Of a stretch of 64,000 nucleotides of DNA, positions 7,759 through 15,685 are shown one piece after another. The notes under the pieces are model-generated. The model was not told the origin of the DNA and ran no database searches. It worked only from the letters and a program-made list of their open reading frames with translations. This DNA comes from Robertmurraya massiliosenegalensis JC6 (GTDB lineage: Bacteria; Bacillota; Bacilli; Bacillales; Cytobacillaceae): positions 226,671 through 290,670 of the forward strand of contig NZ_HE978516.1 of the NCBI RefSeq assembly GCF_000311725.1, in the 5' to 3' direction. The translations under genes and the position numbers were made by a program. Position 1 is the first letter of the stretch. Every line of letters begins with the position of its first letter.

Positions 7759-8625
7759 TTAAATGAGATAAAATAGAAAGCCTGAAGTGGACGCCATAAA
7801 GACAACTGAAACAACAAAGGCAGTTACCAATCTTTTTTGAAAAATTGAATTCAGTAATGCCACTTCTGGTAAACTAGCACCTGTCGAAGCGATCATTAGA
7901 GCCATTACAGGTGGAAAAGCCATCCCTTTTGCAATTAAAATTTGCGACAAAGGAATCATCGTTGAAAGACGAATATAAAGTGGAATTCCAACGATCGCAG
8001 CGATTGGAACAAGCCACCATTTATCCCCTCCGAGATAGGTTGTAATCCATTCGGTTGGCACCGCTCCATGAATAATCGCCCCAATTCCAGCACCAATTAA
8101 TAGAAAGGGATAAACGGTTTTCATCAGATTTACGGTTTCTTCCCATGCGAAGCGAAAGCTAAATTTCACCTCTGGCTCTTTATATCCCGTCATCTTCACT
8201 CTTTTAACTGCTTTTTCAAAACCAAGCTTCTCTAAAGTTAAGCCAATGATGATCGATAATGCGGTTGTGACAAGCGTATAAACAAGTGCCACCTTCCATC
8301 CTAAAAGAGCCGTCATCAACGTAATAATAATCGGGTCCAACACCGGTGATGCAAATAGAAAAACCATTACAACACCAAAGCGAACATGCTTATTTAATAA
8401 GTTAACGACAACAGGTATCGTCGAGCAGGAGCAGAACGGAGTAATGAAGGCAAAAATAATCGCCGCGATGACGCCAATAAAGGTGTTTTTGCCAGATAAA
8501 TAATGATTCAATTTTTCATATGGAATGAGCCCTTGCAGTAAACTAACAAGAAAAGAAATCCCAATAAAAAGAATCGTGAGTTCAAAAGCAATTGCAAGAA
8601 AATCCATCCAAATTTGTCCCAGCAT
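7759..8625 (-). CDS. ArsP/YcgR-type permease (DUF318 family)
   Basis: A 288-residue membrane protein with about eight helices and the family hallmark TPFCSCSTIPV near residues 62-72, followed later by a large cytoplasmic loop (KRVKMTGYKEPEVKF) and a second permease half. The family contains ArsP, which exports trivalent organoarsenicals, as well as permeases of unknown substrate. Start ATG 8625 has AAAGGAG. Two 13-bp MarR-type operators lie in its 85-bp upstream region, and the gene is followed by the Cys-pair peptide. Substrate: probably a thiol-reactive metalloid compound, inferred from Cys motifs in all three partners. Confidence 0.85.
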   Translation of the reverse strand: MLGQIWMDFLAIAFELTILFIGISFLVSLLQGLIPYEKLNHYLSGKNTFIGVIAAIIFAFITPFCSCSTIPVVVNLLNKHVRFGVVMVFLFASPVLDPIIITLMTALLGWKVALVYTLVTTALSIIIGLTLEKLGFEKAVKRVKMTGYKEPEVKFSFRFAWEETVNLMKTVYPFLLIGAGIGAIIHGAVPTEWITTYLGGDKWWLVPIAAIVGIPLYIRLSTMIPLSQILIAKGMAFPPVMALMIASTGASLPEVALLNSIFQKRLVTAFVVSVVFMASTSGFLFYLI

Positions 8626-8644
8626 ATTAAGAGACTCCTTTTAT

Positions 8645-8687
8645 TTGTATTTCGCAAGTATTTTGTGTCATTATTTGCATTTTACAA
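8645..8687. promoter_or_regulatory. Two MarR-type operators upstream of the permease
   Basis: TTGTATTTCGCAA (8645-8657) and TTGCATTTTACAA (8675-8687) fit TTGYRNNNYRCAA, 30 bp apart. The third copy lies before marR at 9196-9208. All three are in the promoter regions of this unit. Confidence 0.75.
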
Positions 8688-8710
8688 GTATTTTTTTATA
8701 TTAGGGTATT

Positions 8711-9160
8711 TCACCCCTGCCAATTCCCACAGCACATACTTGACTTTGCCATCGCCTCGTTTAAGAGCTTAATAGAGCGAATAACCGTTTCCTTTTCGAA
8801 ATCATTCATGTGGGAAAATACTTCATTGAGAAAAAGATTCATTTGTTCATCAATCGTTGTTTCCACGTATGTTCCTTCCGTTGTCAAGGACAGAATCTGA
8901 ATTCGTTTATCCCCAGGAGCCGGAGTTTTCTTTACTAAATTCATCTTCACTAATGACTGTACCTGGCGGCTAAAAGTCGTAATATCCATCCCTAATGTGT
9001 CTGCAATTTGTTGCATCGATGGCTCATGCTGACGGTCAATCTCATACAAAATATGACTTTGAACGAGTGACACCGCACTTCCTCCAACACTGCAACAATT
9101 TTTATTTAAGAACCCAAAGCGTCTTGTCATCACTTGAAAGATTTCACGTAAATTTTCCAT
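8711..9160 (-). CDS. MarR-family regulator with two vicinal Cys pairs
   Basis: A 149-residue winged-helix protein (MQQIADTLGMDITTFSRQVQ recognition region; KKTPAPGDKRIQILSLTTEG wing). It carries unusual Cys pairs at residues 22-23 (FLNKNCCSVGG) and 143-144 (MCCGNW), both at the dimer-facing ends, consistent with direct binding of a soft metal or metalloid. ATG 9160 is used, with GAGG eight bases upstream. Probably represses itself and the permease-peptide unit through the TTGYRNNNYRCAA boxes; the YibE/F genes diverge from the same region and may also respond. Sensing of arsenicals is inference. Confidence 0.85.
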   Translation of the reverse strand: MENLREIFQVMTRRFGFLNKNCCSVGGSAVSLVQSHILYEIDRQHEPSMQQIADTLGMDITTFSRQVQSLVKMNLVKKTPAPGDKRIQILSLTTEGTYVETTIDEQMNLFLNEVFSHMNDFEKETVIRSIKLLNEAMAKSSMCCGNWQG

Positions 9161-9195
9161 TTTTTCCACCTCTTGATTTCATTATAATTATTTAG

Positions 9196-9208
9196 TTGCA
9201 AAACGCAA
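9196..9208. promoter_or_regulatory. MarR-type operator in the marR/yibE intergenic region
   Basis: TTGCAAAACGCAA, a 13-bp inverted repeat (TTGC/GCAA) matching the two boxes before the permease. It is 36 bp upstream of the marR start and about 85 bp upstream of the yibE-like TTG start. Confidence 0.75.
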
Positions 9209-9292
9209 GTGTTTTTACACAATTTCTTGACGATGTAAAATCATTCTTGCTATTCTTAGACCATTCATGAAGACTACTGGGAGGTTCCTCTC

Positions 9293-10429
9293 TTGAACAT
9301 ATTAACAACGAAAATAACCGATAAGAAGCGAAGTATTTTTCTGTATAGTCTTTTATTTACTCTTTTTATTGCATCTTTTCTCTTTGTACAGTTTAACTAT
9401 GGATTGTACGAGCGGACGATTGCTAAAGTGACTTCTGTCAGTGTCGAAGAATCAAGTGAAAACGTCGATATGTATGACAATAAAGATATCCTCACGACCC
9501 AACACCTCGTGGCAAAGGTAATGAATGGTGACTATAAGGGGCAGGAAATCCATATCGAAAATGAGTTTTCCTTTTCAGGTGCTTACGATCAAGAATATAA
9601 AGTTGGCAATGAATTATTTGTGATGATTGATCAAACAGCTGATGCGCAATCCGATTTATCCGCTACCATTCAAGATGTCAAAAGGGATAAATATTTACTT
9701 ATTGTTGCTTGGGCCTTTATTTTCACCTTATTGTTCGTTGGAAAAAAACAAGGTCTCTTTTCAATTATTAGCTTAGTAGTGAACGCCGTTTTACTTTCCT
9801 ATGCTTTAGATTTGTATCTTCAATCATCTGGGATCCATTTGTTAGTCATCTGCAGCATTAGTATCATCTTATTCACCGTCATTTCGTTATTACTTGTCAA
9901 CGGTTTAAATGAAAAAACCTATGCGGCGATCATCGCTACTCTATTAGGGACCTTTTCTTCATTGCTAATCACCTATGCTGTTATGTGGGTAACGAATGAA
10001 CAAGGATTACGTTATGAGGAAATTCAATTTATTACCCGGCCATATAAGCTCGTTTTTTTAGCCGGCTTATTTATTGGTTCATTAGGTGCTGTTATGGATG
10101 TAGCCATCACTATGTCTTCTTCGATCTTCGGATTATATGAAAAGGACCATAACATCTCGAATAAAGCATTGAAAAAATCGGGAATGGAGATTGGCAAAGA
10201 TATCATGGGCACGATGACCAATATTTTGTTCTTCGCGTATATTAGCGGTTCGATTCCGATGCTTATCCTTTATTTTAAAAATGCTTCTCCTTTAGGTTTT
10301 ACTCTTTCCATGAACCTTTCTTTAGAGCTAGCTCGCGCTTTAGCTGGCGGAATTGGCATTGTCGTCACGATCCCCATTGGTCTCTATGTTACGATGCTTT
10401 TTGTTAACCGAAAGAGGGCGAAATTATGA
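9293..10429 (+). CDS. YibE/F family membrane protein, larger subunit
   Basis: A 378-residue protein with one N-terminal helix, an extracytoplasmic domain of about 90 residues, and some seven C-terminal helices characteristic of YibE/F. Conserved family segments such as LGAVMDVAITMSSSIF and GKDIMGTMTNILFFAYISG are clear. Function is not established; transport is generally assumed. The start is TTG 9293 with GGGAGG eight bases upstream. The next gene overlaps by four bases (ATGA), and the two proteins probably form a complex. Confidence 0.85.
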   Translation: MNILTTKITDKKRSIFLYSLLFTLFIASFLFVQFNYGLYERTIAKVTSVSVEESSENVDMYDNKDILTTQHLVAKVMNGDYKGQEIHIENEFSFSGAYDQEYKVGNELFVMIDQTADAQSDLSATIQDVKRDKYLLIVAWAFIFTLLFVGKKQGLFSIISLVVNAVLLSYALDLYLQSSGIHLLVICSISIILFTVISLLLVNGLNEKTYAAIIATLLGTFSSLLITYAVMWVTNEQGLRYEEIQFITRPYKLVFLAGLFIGSLGAVMDVAITMSSSIFGLYEKDHNISNKALKKSGMEIGKDIMGTMTNILFFAYISGSIPMLILYFKNASPLGFTLSMNLSLELARALAGGIGIVVTIPIGLYVTMLFVNRKRAKL

Positions 10430-11202
10430 ATGTATTAGTATTACTTGGAATGATATTGTTTTTCTTGATGACGATTATTGGAGGGAAAAAAGGGGCACGT
10501 TCTTTCTTTGCGATCTTTCTTAACTTTGTTGTTGTTCTCCTTGCTGTTTTATTTATGAATGATCCAAACTTAAATCCCATTGTCATTACCGTCATTGCCT
10601 GTGCAATTATTAGTTGTATTAATTTATTTTATATAAACGAAATGAATAGTAAAACCAAAACCGCCTTTCTATCGACATTGATTACAATTGTCATCTTACT
10701 TTCTTTCATTGTCATCCTCACAGACAAAGCGATGATACAGGGTTTTGGGGAGGAAGAGATAGAGGAGTTAGGCATCTTTTCCCTTTATATCGGAATTGAT
10801 TTTATCAAGCTTGCCACTGCGGTAATGATAATGAGTACAATCGGAGCGATAACGGATGCAGCAATCGCCATTTCTTCTCCAATGTACGAAGCTTTTTATC
10901 ATCATCCAAACATCAGCCGTAAAGATTTATTTAAGTTTGGTATGAGCATTGGTAGAGATATTCTTGGTACGAGTGCCAATACACTCTTCTTCGCCTTCTT
11001 TGGCGGCTATTTAGCTTTGCTCATTTGGTTTAAGGACCTTGCCTATTCTCTCGGAGAAATCGTCAATTCAAAAATATTCAGTGCTGAAATGATCACCATT
11101 CTTTGCGCTGGGACAGGAGTGACCTTGATCATTCCGATCACCGCATGGATATCAGCCTTTTACTTTGTCAAAACCCGCGATAAAAAAGTAGCGCAAACAT
11201 AA
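10426..11202 (+). CDS. YibE/F family membrane protein, smaller subunit
   Basis: A 258-residue polytopic protein homologous to the C-terminal half of the preceding gene: it repeats the pattern IGAITDAAIAISSPM and GRDILGTSANTLFFAFFGG. About seven helices, no extracytoplasmic domain. Translationally coupled to the first subunit (ATGA overlap) and followed by a terminator, so this is a two-gene operon. Its role is unknown; the shared intergenic region with the thiol-rich MarR gene suggests, but does not show, a link to stress export. Confidence 0.85.
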   Translation: MNVLVLLGMILFFLMTIIGGKKGARSFFAIFLNFVVVLLAVLFMNDPNLNPIVITVIACAIISCINLFYINEMNSKTKTAFLSTLITIVILLSFIVILTDKAMIQGFGEEEIEELGIFSLYIGIDFIKLATAVMIMSTIGAITDAAIAISSPMYEAFYHHPNISRKDLFKFGMSIGRDILGTSANTLFFAFFGGYLALLIWFKDLAYSLGEIVNSKIFSAEMITILCAGTGVTLIIPITAWISAFYFVKTRDKKVAQT

Positions 11203-11233
11203 CAAGGTACTTTCAGAATAAGCCCATTAAATA

Positions 11234-11266
11234 AAGCAAGTGAGGATCGTTCACTTGCTTTTTCTT
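11234..11266 (+). terminator. Terminator after the YibE/F pair
   Basis: AAGCAAGTGA (11234-11243), seven-base loop, TCACTTGCTT (11251-11260), then TTTTC. Confidence 0.9.
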
Positions 11267-11324
11267 ATTTTTGTCTGAAAATATCTTTTAATGAGAACAG
11301 AGCATACTAAAGAGCAATCTGAGT

Positions 11325-11478
11325 TTGTCCTCATGAGACAATCTTTCTCTTTTGCATTTTTGAGGTTGTCCTCATGAACCCCTTATGAGGACAAACTTTC
11401 TCTTTTGCACACCTGAGATTGTCCTCATGAAGCCCTTTTTGCACAAAAGCACATCAGACTGTGGCCTCATGAATCAAC
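11325..11478. repeat. Degenerate tandem repeat with TTGTCCTCATGA core
   Basis: The core TTGTCCTCATGA occurs at 11325-11336, 11366-11377 and 11419-11430, with an inverted partial copy (TTATGAGGACAA) near 11383-11394 and a weaker GGCCTCATGA near 11464. TTTCTCTTTTGCA recurs between cores. Related to the cluster at 47470-47600. No coding potential recognised in 11270-11529. Confidence 0.75.
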
Positions 11479-11529
11479 TTTCATCAAGTAAAGTGGAATC
11501 GGTCCTCTGGCGTTCTCAGCTAATTATTT

Positions 11530-12141
11530 TTATTGATTTCCCTTTTTCACCCATTCAGCTACTTGTACGGTTCGTTTTGCTTGATACTTCACCGTATTTT
11601 CCACGTCTTCAACCATTTTTCCATTTTGGTCAACTGTTACGCTTGTTCCGTACGGATTACCACCAGATGAGAAAATGACCGGATCGCTATATCCTGGAGT
11701 TGCGACAATCGCTCCCCAATGATACATCGTTGTATAAAGTGAAAGAATCGTAGCTTCTTGGCCACCATGAGAATTTTGTGCAGATGACATTGCACTGACC
11801 ACTTTATTAACAAGCTTGCCATTGAACCATAATCCACCTGTCGTATCTAAAAATTGTTTCATTTGGGACGGCATATTACCGAAACGAGTTGGGACACTAA
11901 AAATAATTGCATCTGCCCACTCCAAATCATCTAGTGACACTTCTGGCACATCCTTCGTTGCTTCCACATGAGCTTTCCATGCTGGATTCCCTTCGATAGC
12001 AGATTCAGGAGCAAGCTCAGGTACCTTTAAAACCTTTACTTCAGCGCCTACTTCTTTTGCTCCTTCTTCAGCCCATTTTGATAATTGATAGTTTGTTCCA
12101 CCCATGCTGTAGTAAATGACCGCTAATTTTACATTTGACAT
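11530..12141 (-). CDS. wrbA: NAD(P)H:quinone oxidoreductase, WrbA family
   Basis: A flavodoxin-like quinone reductase of about 203 residues. KLAVIYYSMGGTNYQL is the FMN loop, PTRFGNMPSQMKQFLDTTGG the WrbA signature (about residues 79-98), and SSAQNSHGGQE and the final YQAKRTVQVAEWV match the family. It reduces quinones by two electrons, avoiding semiquinones. ATG 12141 with AAGGAG is preferred because it matches the usual WrbA N-terminus; an in-frame ATG at 12195 would add 18 residues (MGILSKLFG...). Last gene of the quinone-stress cluster. Confidence 0.9.
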   Translation of the reverse strand: MSNVKLAVIYYSMGGTNYQLSKWAEEGAKEVGAEVKVLKVPELAPESAIEGNPAWKAHVEATKDVPEVSLDDLEWADAIIFSVPTRFGNMPSQMKQFLDTTGGLWFNGKLVNKVVSAMSSAQNSHGGQEATILSLYTTMYHWGAIVATPGYSDPVIFSSGGNPYGTSVTVDQNGKMVEDVENTVKYQAKRTVQVAEWVKKGNQ

Positions 12142-12233
12142 TGATTTAGACTCCTTTTTCGTTGAATTTCCAAATAGTTTCGACAAAATGCCCATATACA
12201 ACCACCACCTAGTTTCTGTTACTTTCTATGTTC

Positions 12234-12842
12234 CTATGCATGAATCTTTTGATACCATTTCGCCGCAGCAACAACCTCATCAAGCGTTAATTGATGGCCT
12301 CGACTTTTCCAATGAAGCTCTACCTTTGCATGAGCATTTTCCAATAGTGATTTTAATTCTTCTGATTCTTCCGGTGAACAAATTGGATCATTCGTACCTG
12401 CTGCAATGAAGACAGACTTACCTGTTAAAACAGGAAGTTCCACTCCTCTACGTGGAACCATTGGATGGTGGAGAATAGCTGCCTTTAACGCATTCTCGTA
12501 GTGAAATAAAAGACTTGCCGCAATATTGGCCCCATTGGAATAGCCGACAGCCACCACATTGTCTCGATCAAATCCATATTCCTTTGCAGCATCATCGAGA
12601 AACTGATTTAATTCCTTCGTGCGAAAAATTAAATCCTCTTCATCGAAAATTCCTTCCGCTAATCGTCTAAAAAATCTCGGCATTCCATTTTCAAGAACAT
12701 TTCCACGGACGCTTAATACCGAGGCTTCATCATCAATTCGTCCAGCGAGCGGCAGCAAATCTAACTCATTTCCCCCTGTTCCATGTAATAAAAGCAAGGT
12801 TGGTTTTGTCATATCTGTTCCTTGATTAAAAATATGCTTCAT
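12234..12842 (-). CDS. MhqD-like carboxylesterase
   Basis: A 202-residue alpha/beta hydrolase of the phospholipase/carboxylesterase family related to B. subtilis MhqD. LLLHGTGGNE (about residues 17-26) forms the oxyanion region, VGYSNGANIA carries the nucleophilic Ser, AAGTNDPI the Asp and GHQLT the His. In B. subtilis mhqD belongs to the MhqR regulon for hydroquinone and catechol stress. Its start overlaps the stop of the dioxygenase gene by four bases, so both are translated together. The exact substrate is unknown. Confidence 0.85.
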   Translation of the reverse strand: MKHIFNQGTDMTKPTLLLLHGTGGNELDLLPLAGRIDDEASVLSVRGNVLENGMPRFFRRLAEGIFDEEDLIFRTKELNQFLDDAAKEYGFDRDNVVAVGYSNGANIAASLLFHYENALKAAILHHPMVPRRGVELPVLTGKSVFIAAGTNDPICSPEESEELKSLLENAHAKVELHWKSRGHQLTLDEVVAAAKWYQKIHA

Positions 12843-13765
12843 GATTGATTTCCCTCCACTCTACGTACTTCCACCTTTGGCAACTGCTTTTCTAACGCTT
12901 CCCTTTTTGCCTCTAACCACTGTGGCAACATTAGACCTTCACCTAGTTGCTCAATCGATTCATCCACCGTAAAACCTGGAGAATCGGTTGCGATTTCAAA
13001 AAGAATTCCTCCTTCGTCATGGAAATAGATAGATTTAAAGTAATTGCGATCTCGGACTTCTGTTGGATTATAGCCTTTGTCCAAAAGAAGTTCTCGCCAT
13101 TCGTTTAACTCTTTTTCATCGTTTGCTCTCAAGGCTATATGATGGAACGTTCCAGCTCCCATCAATCCCCTAACTGATGGAGTGAGCTTAATGTCTATCG
13201 TGTTACCAACTAGTGCTTCTCCTTTAAATCGTAAAAATCCATCTTCTTCCCCAACACATTCCATTCCGAACAAACTCTCTAATATTTCCGCTGTTTTATT
13301 AGGCTGTGCTGAAAACAAAGTGGCACCTGCAAATCCGATAATTTCATGATTACTCGATTTAATTTGACGTTCAATGAGTTCTAACTCCAATCCATCAGAA
13401 TCCCTGAATGCTAGGATGGCTTCTCCAAAGCGAGAAGTCCTTTTAAATTCTAAGCCAAATTGTTGAAGACGGTCTTTCCAAACGCTCATCGATTGATTTG
13501 GAATCGCATAACTTGTTACACCAACTTGACCAGTGCCAATCCGTCCCTTTAATTGTTTCTCCCACGGAAAAAATGTGATGATCGTACCTGGATGCCCACT
13601 GTTATCGCCAAAGTAGAGATGATAGACTTCAGGTCGATCAAAGTTAACCGTTCTTTTCACTAGTCTTAAACCAAGTACATTTGTGTAAAAATCGATGTTT
13701 CTTTGCGCATCATTAACCATAGCCGTTATGTGATGGATTCCGATTGATTTTAGCAAGCTCTCCAC
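12839..13765 (-). CDS. MhqO-like ring-cleaving dioxygenase
   Basis: A 308-residue protein with two vicinal-oxygen-chelate (glyoxalase/extradiol) modules, beginning GIHHITAMVNDAQRNIDFYT and, in the second half, GTFHHIALRAND. Metal ligands are expected at the HH of each module and the Glu of GGILFEIATD. Paralogous to the gene at 14405. Such MhqO/MhqA enzymes open hydroquinone or chlorohydroquinone rings. GTG 13765 follows AGGAGAGGG; a TTG nine bases later is an alternative start. Coupled downstream to the MhqD-like esterase. Confidence 0.85.
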   Translation of the reverse strand: MESLLKSIGIHHITAMVNDAQRNIDFYTNVLGLRLVKRTVNFDRPEVYHLYFGDNSGHPGTIITFFPWEKQLKGRIGTGQVGVTSYAIPNQSMSVWKDRLQQFGLEFKRTSRFGEAILAFRDSDGLELELIERQIKSSNHEIIGFAGATLFSAQPNKTAEILESLFGMECVGEEDGFLRFKGEALVGNTIDIKLTPSVRGLMGAGTFHHIALRANDEKELNEWRELLLDKGYNPTEVRDRNYFKSIYFHDEGGILFEIATDSPGFTVDESIEQLGEGLMLPQWLEAKREALEKQLPKVEVRRVEGNQS

Positions 13766-13772
13766 CCCTCTC

Positions 13773-14369
13773 CTATTTAGGTCGTTCCAGTGAAAAGATC
13801 TCCCCTATTTTTGAGTAATTTGTTCCCGCTAAACGACTAACCGCTGCGAGTCCTCTTGGGTCAATTTTTCCATCTTCAAAAATCCCATTTGCCACATGAT
13901 AGCGTACAACCTTGCCGATGATAAAATCAGTGCCTTCTCCTAATTCAAGTGCACGCTCTAACGTGCATTCCAATCTGACTTTCGCTTCCTTCACACCCGG
14001 AACTGCCACCTTAACACTATCGACTGGGGTAAAAGACGCAAGAGCAATTTCACTTTCATGAGACGGAAGGCTTGCTGCTGTGTCGTTCACTTTTTCGACA
14101 TTTGACTCGTCCACCACATGTACAACAAACTCTTTCATTTTCAGGATATTTTTAGCAGTATCCTTACGTCCATCTGCTTTCTGTTGAATCGCCAGTGAAA
14201 TCATGGGCGGATTGGAAGAGACAATATTAAAAAAGCTAAAAGGAGCACCGTTTAAAACACCCTCCTCAGATAGTGTCGTGACAAAGGCGATTGGTCTTGG
14301 AATAACACTCCCGATTAAGAACTTATAGTTTTCTCTTTCCGAATATTGGGAAGGATCAATGGATCGCAA
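13773..14369 (-). CDS. Flavin reductase-like protein (FMN-binding split barrel)
   Basis: A 198-residue member of the DIM6/NTAB flavin reductase-like family: SVIPRPIAFVTTLSEEGVLN and APFSFFNIVSSNPPMISLAI are the flavin-binding strands (residues 22-62). Such proteins bind FMN and reduce flavins or substrates. It lies between two ring-cleaving dioxygenases in one direction, with 7 and 35 bp gaps, so it is part of the quinone-stress operon. The start is a TTG at 14369 with AAAGGA upstream. Confidence 0.85.
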   Translation of the reverse strand: MRSIDPSQYSERENYKFLIGSVIPRPIAFVTTLSEEGVLNGAPFSFFNIVSSNPPMISLAIQQKADGRKDTAKNILKMKEFVVHVVDESNVEKVNDTAASLPSHESEIALASFTPVDSVKVAVPGVKEAKVRLECTLERALELGEGTDFIIGKVVRYHVANGIFEDGKIDPRGLAAVSRLAGTNYSKIGEIFSLERPK

Positions 14370-14404
14370 GCGTATCAGTCCTTTTTTTTAAGTTTAAACG
14401 AATC

Positions 14405-15343
14405 TTAATCTAATTCTCTTACTTCAATTGGGGTAAGCCTTCGATTTAATTGCTCTCTGTACTGTTCATACTGCGCAGGCAACATTAATTTTTCTCCCAT
14501 CGTTTCCAAAGATTCATCATGAGCAAATCCAGGAGGATCTGTAGCAATCTCAAATAAGATTTCTCCATGCTCTCTAAAGTAAATGGCATTAAAGTAGTTG
14601 CGATCCTGGACAGGCGTCACACCGTATCCATTTGTAGCAACATGCTTTTGCCACTCTAATTGATCAGCATCGTCGATTGCACGCCACGCAATGTGATGAA
14701 CCGTTCCTACACCCATTTGTCCACGTCTTGTTGCTGTTATTTTTAAATCAATGATATTCCCGATTTCTCCAGATGATTGATAGCGAGCAATCTCTCCTTC
14801 TTGACCGACAAATTCTAGTCCCATCACATGTTCTAGCAATTCTCCAGTTTTTTTCGGTTGAGTGGACAATAATGTTGCTCCACCAAAACCTTTAATAGCA
14901 ACATCCTCTGTGATATCCCCAATACTCCATGTGTTTTTTTCTCCTGCCTCGCGTTCCACGATTTCTAAGTGAAGACCATGAGGATCGTCAAACTCTATAA
15001 ATTGCTCACCGAATCTCTCCATCGTCTTGAAAGGAATATCAAATTTCTCAAGTCTCTTTTGCCAAAATTCAAGAGCTCCCTTTGGAACAACATATGAAGT
15101 TACGCCTACCTGTCCATCCCCGATAACACCTTGTCGGGCTCCTACCCAAGGGAAAAAGGTAATGATCGTTCCAGGTTTACCACCTTCATCCCCAAAGTAG
15201 AGGTGATATGTTCCTGGGTCATCAAAATTGACCGTTCTTTTCACTAAACGTAATCCCAATACTCCAGCATAAAAATCAACATTTTCCTGTGGATGTCCGA
15301 CGATTGCTGTAATATGGTGAATTCCTGTTGTTTGTTTTCCCAT
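14405..15343 (-). CDS. MhqA/MhqO-like ring-cleaving dioxygenase
   Basis: A 312-residue two-module extradiol/VOC dioxygenase (TTGIHHITAIVGHPQENVDF; VGTVHHIAWRAID; EHGEILFEIATDPPGF). Related to the paralogue at 12839 but with its own insertions, so not a recent duplicate. First gene of the five-gene run leading to wrbA. ATG 15343 has AGAGGAG eight or nine bases upstream. Two MhqR-type boxes 65-150 bp upstream indicate induction by quinones and other thiol-reactive electrophiles, as known for the MhqR regulon. Confidence 0.85.
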   Translation of the reverse strand: MGKQTTGIHHITAIVGHPQENVDFYAGVLGLRLVKRTVNFDDPGTYHLYFGDEGGKPGTIITFFPWVGARQGVIGDGQVGVTSYVVPKGALEFWQKRLEKFDIPFKTMERFGEQFIEFDDPHGLHLEIVEREAGEKNTWSIGDITEDVAIKGFGGATLLSTQPKKTGELLEHVMGLEFVGQEGEIARYQSSGEIGNIIDLKITATRRGQMGVGTVHHIAWRAIDDADQLEWQKHVATNGYGVTPVQDRNYFNAIYFREHGEILFEIATDPPGFAHDESLETMGEKLMLPAQYEQYREQLNRRLTPIEVRELD

Positions 15344-15409
15344 GTAAATCACTCCTCTTTCTATCTTATTGCTAGTTTTATCTGCGATCGATTATCTTAC
15401 TTATGGAAA

Positions 15410-15429
15410 ATATCTCGATTTCGAGATAT
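15410..15429. promoter_or_regulatory. MhqR-type operator, strong match
   Basis: ATATCTCGATTTCGAGATAT: 9-bp perfect arms around two bases. It differs by one base from the MhqR box TATCTCGAATTCGAGATA that I recall from B. subtilis. The mhqR gene itself is not in this window. Confidence 0.85.
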
Positions 15430-15470
15430 ATAAACAAAAAAATAAACCAATCCAATTATCTCAAATTAAT

Positions 15471-15490
15471 TTATCTTTAATTCAAGATAA
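15471..15490. promoter_or_regulatory. Second, weaker MhqR-type box
   Basis: TTATCTTTAATTCAAGATAA has arms TTATCTT/AAGATAA and matches the MhqR consensus at 15 of 18 positions. It is 61 bp upstream of the strong box. The remaining gap to 15685 holds nothing that I recognise. Confidence 0.55.
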
Positions 15491-15685
15491 TAATAAATGA
15501 TTCTTTCCTTATTGTCAACCTCCCTTTTCGTGTCGTCTTGTTTGACGTATTTTCGTAAAAAACTAGGTGCTGGTTTTCCCCTTTAATATCCAGATTCGAC
15601 TACTAATTTAAAAATAACAACGGCATTTTTCGCATTCCTATAGGATAATTTTTCACTTAAAATTTGCGAAAAGAGCCTTATGAAT

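Noticed and set aside
7582-7776. Plus-strand reading frames across the Cys-pair peptide gene
   Set aside because: No ribosome site, and the opposite strand has a perfect one with repeated Cys motifs; these frames are antisense shadows.
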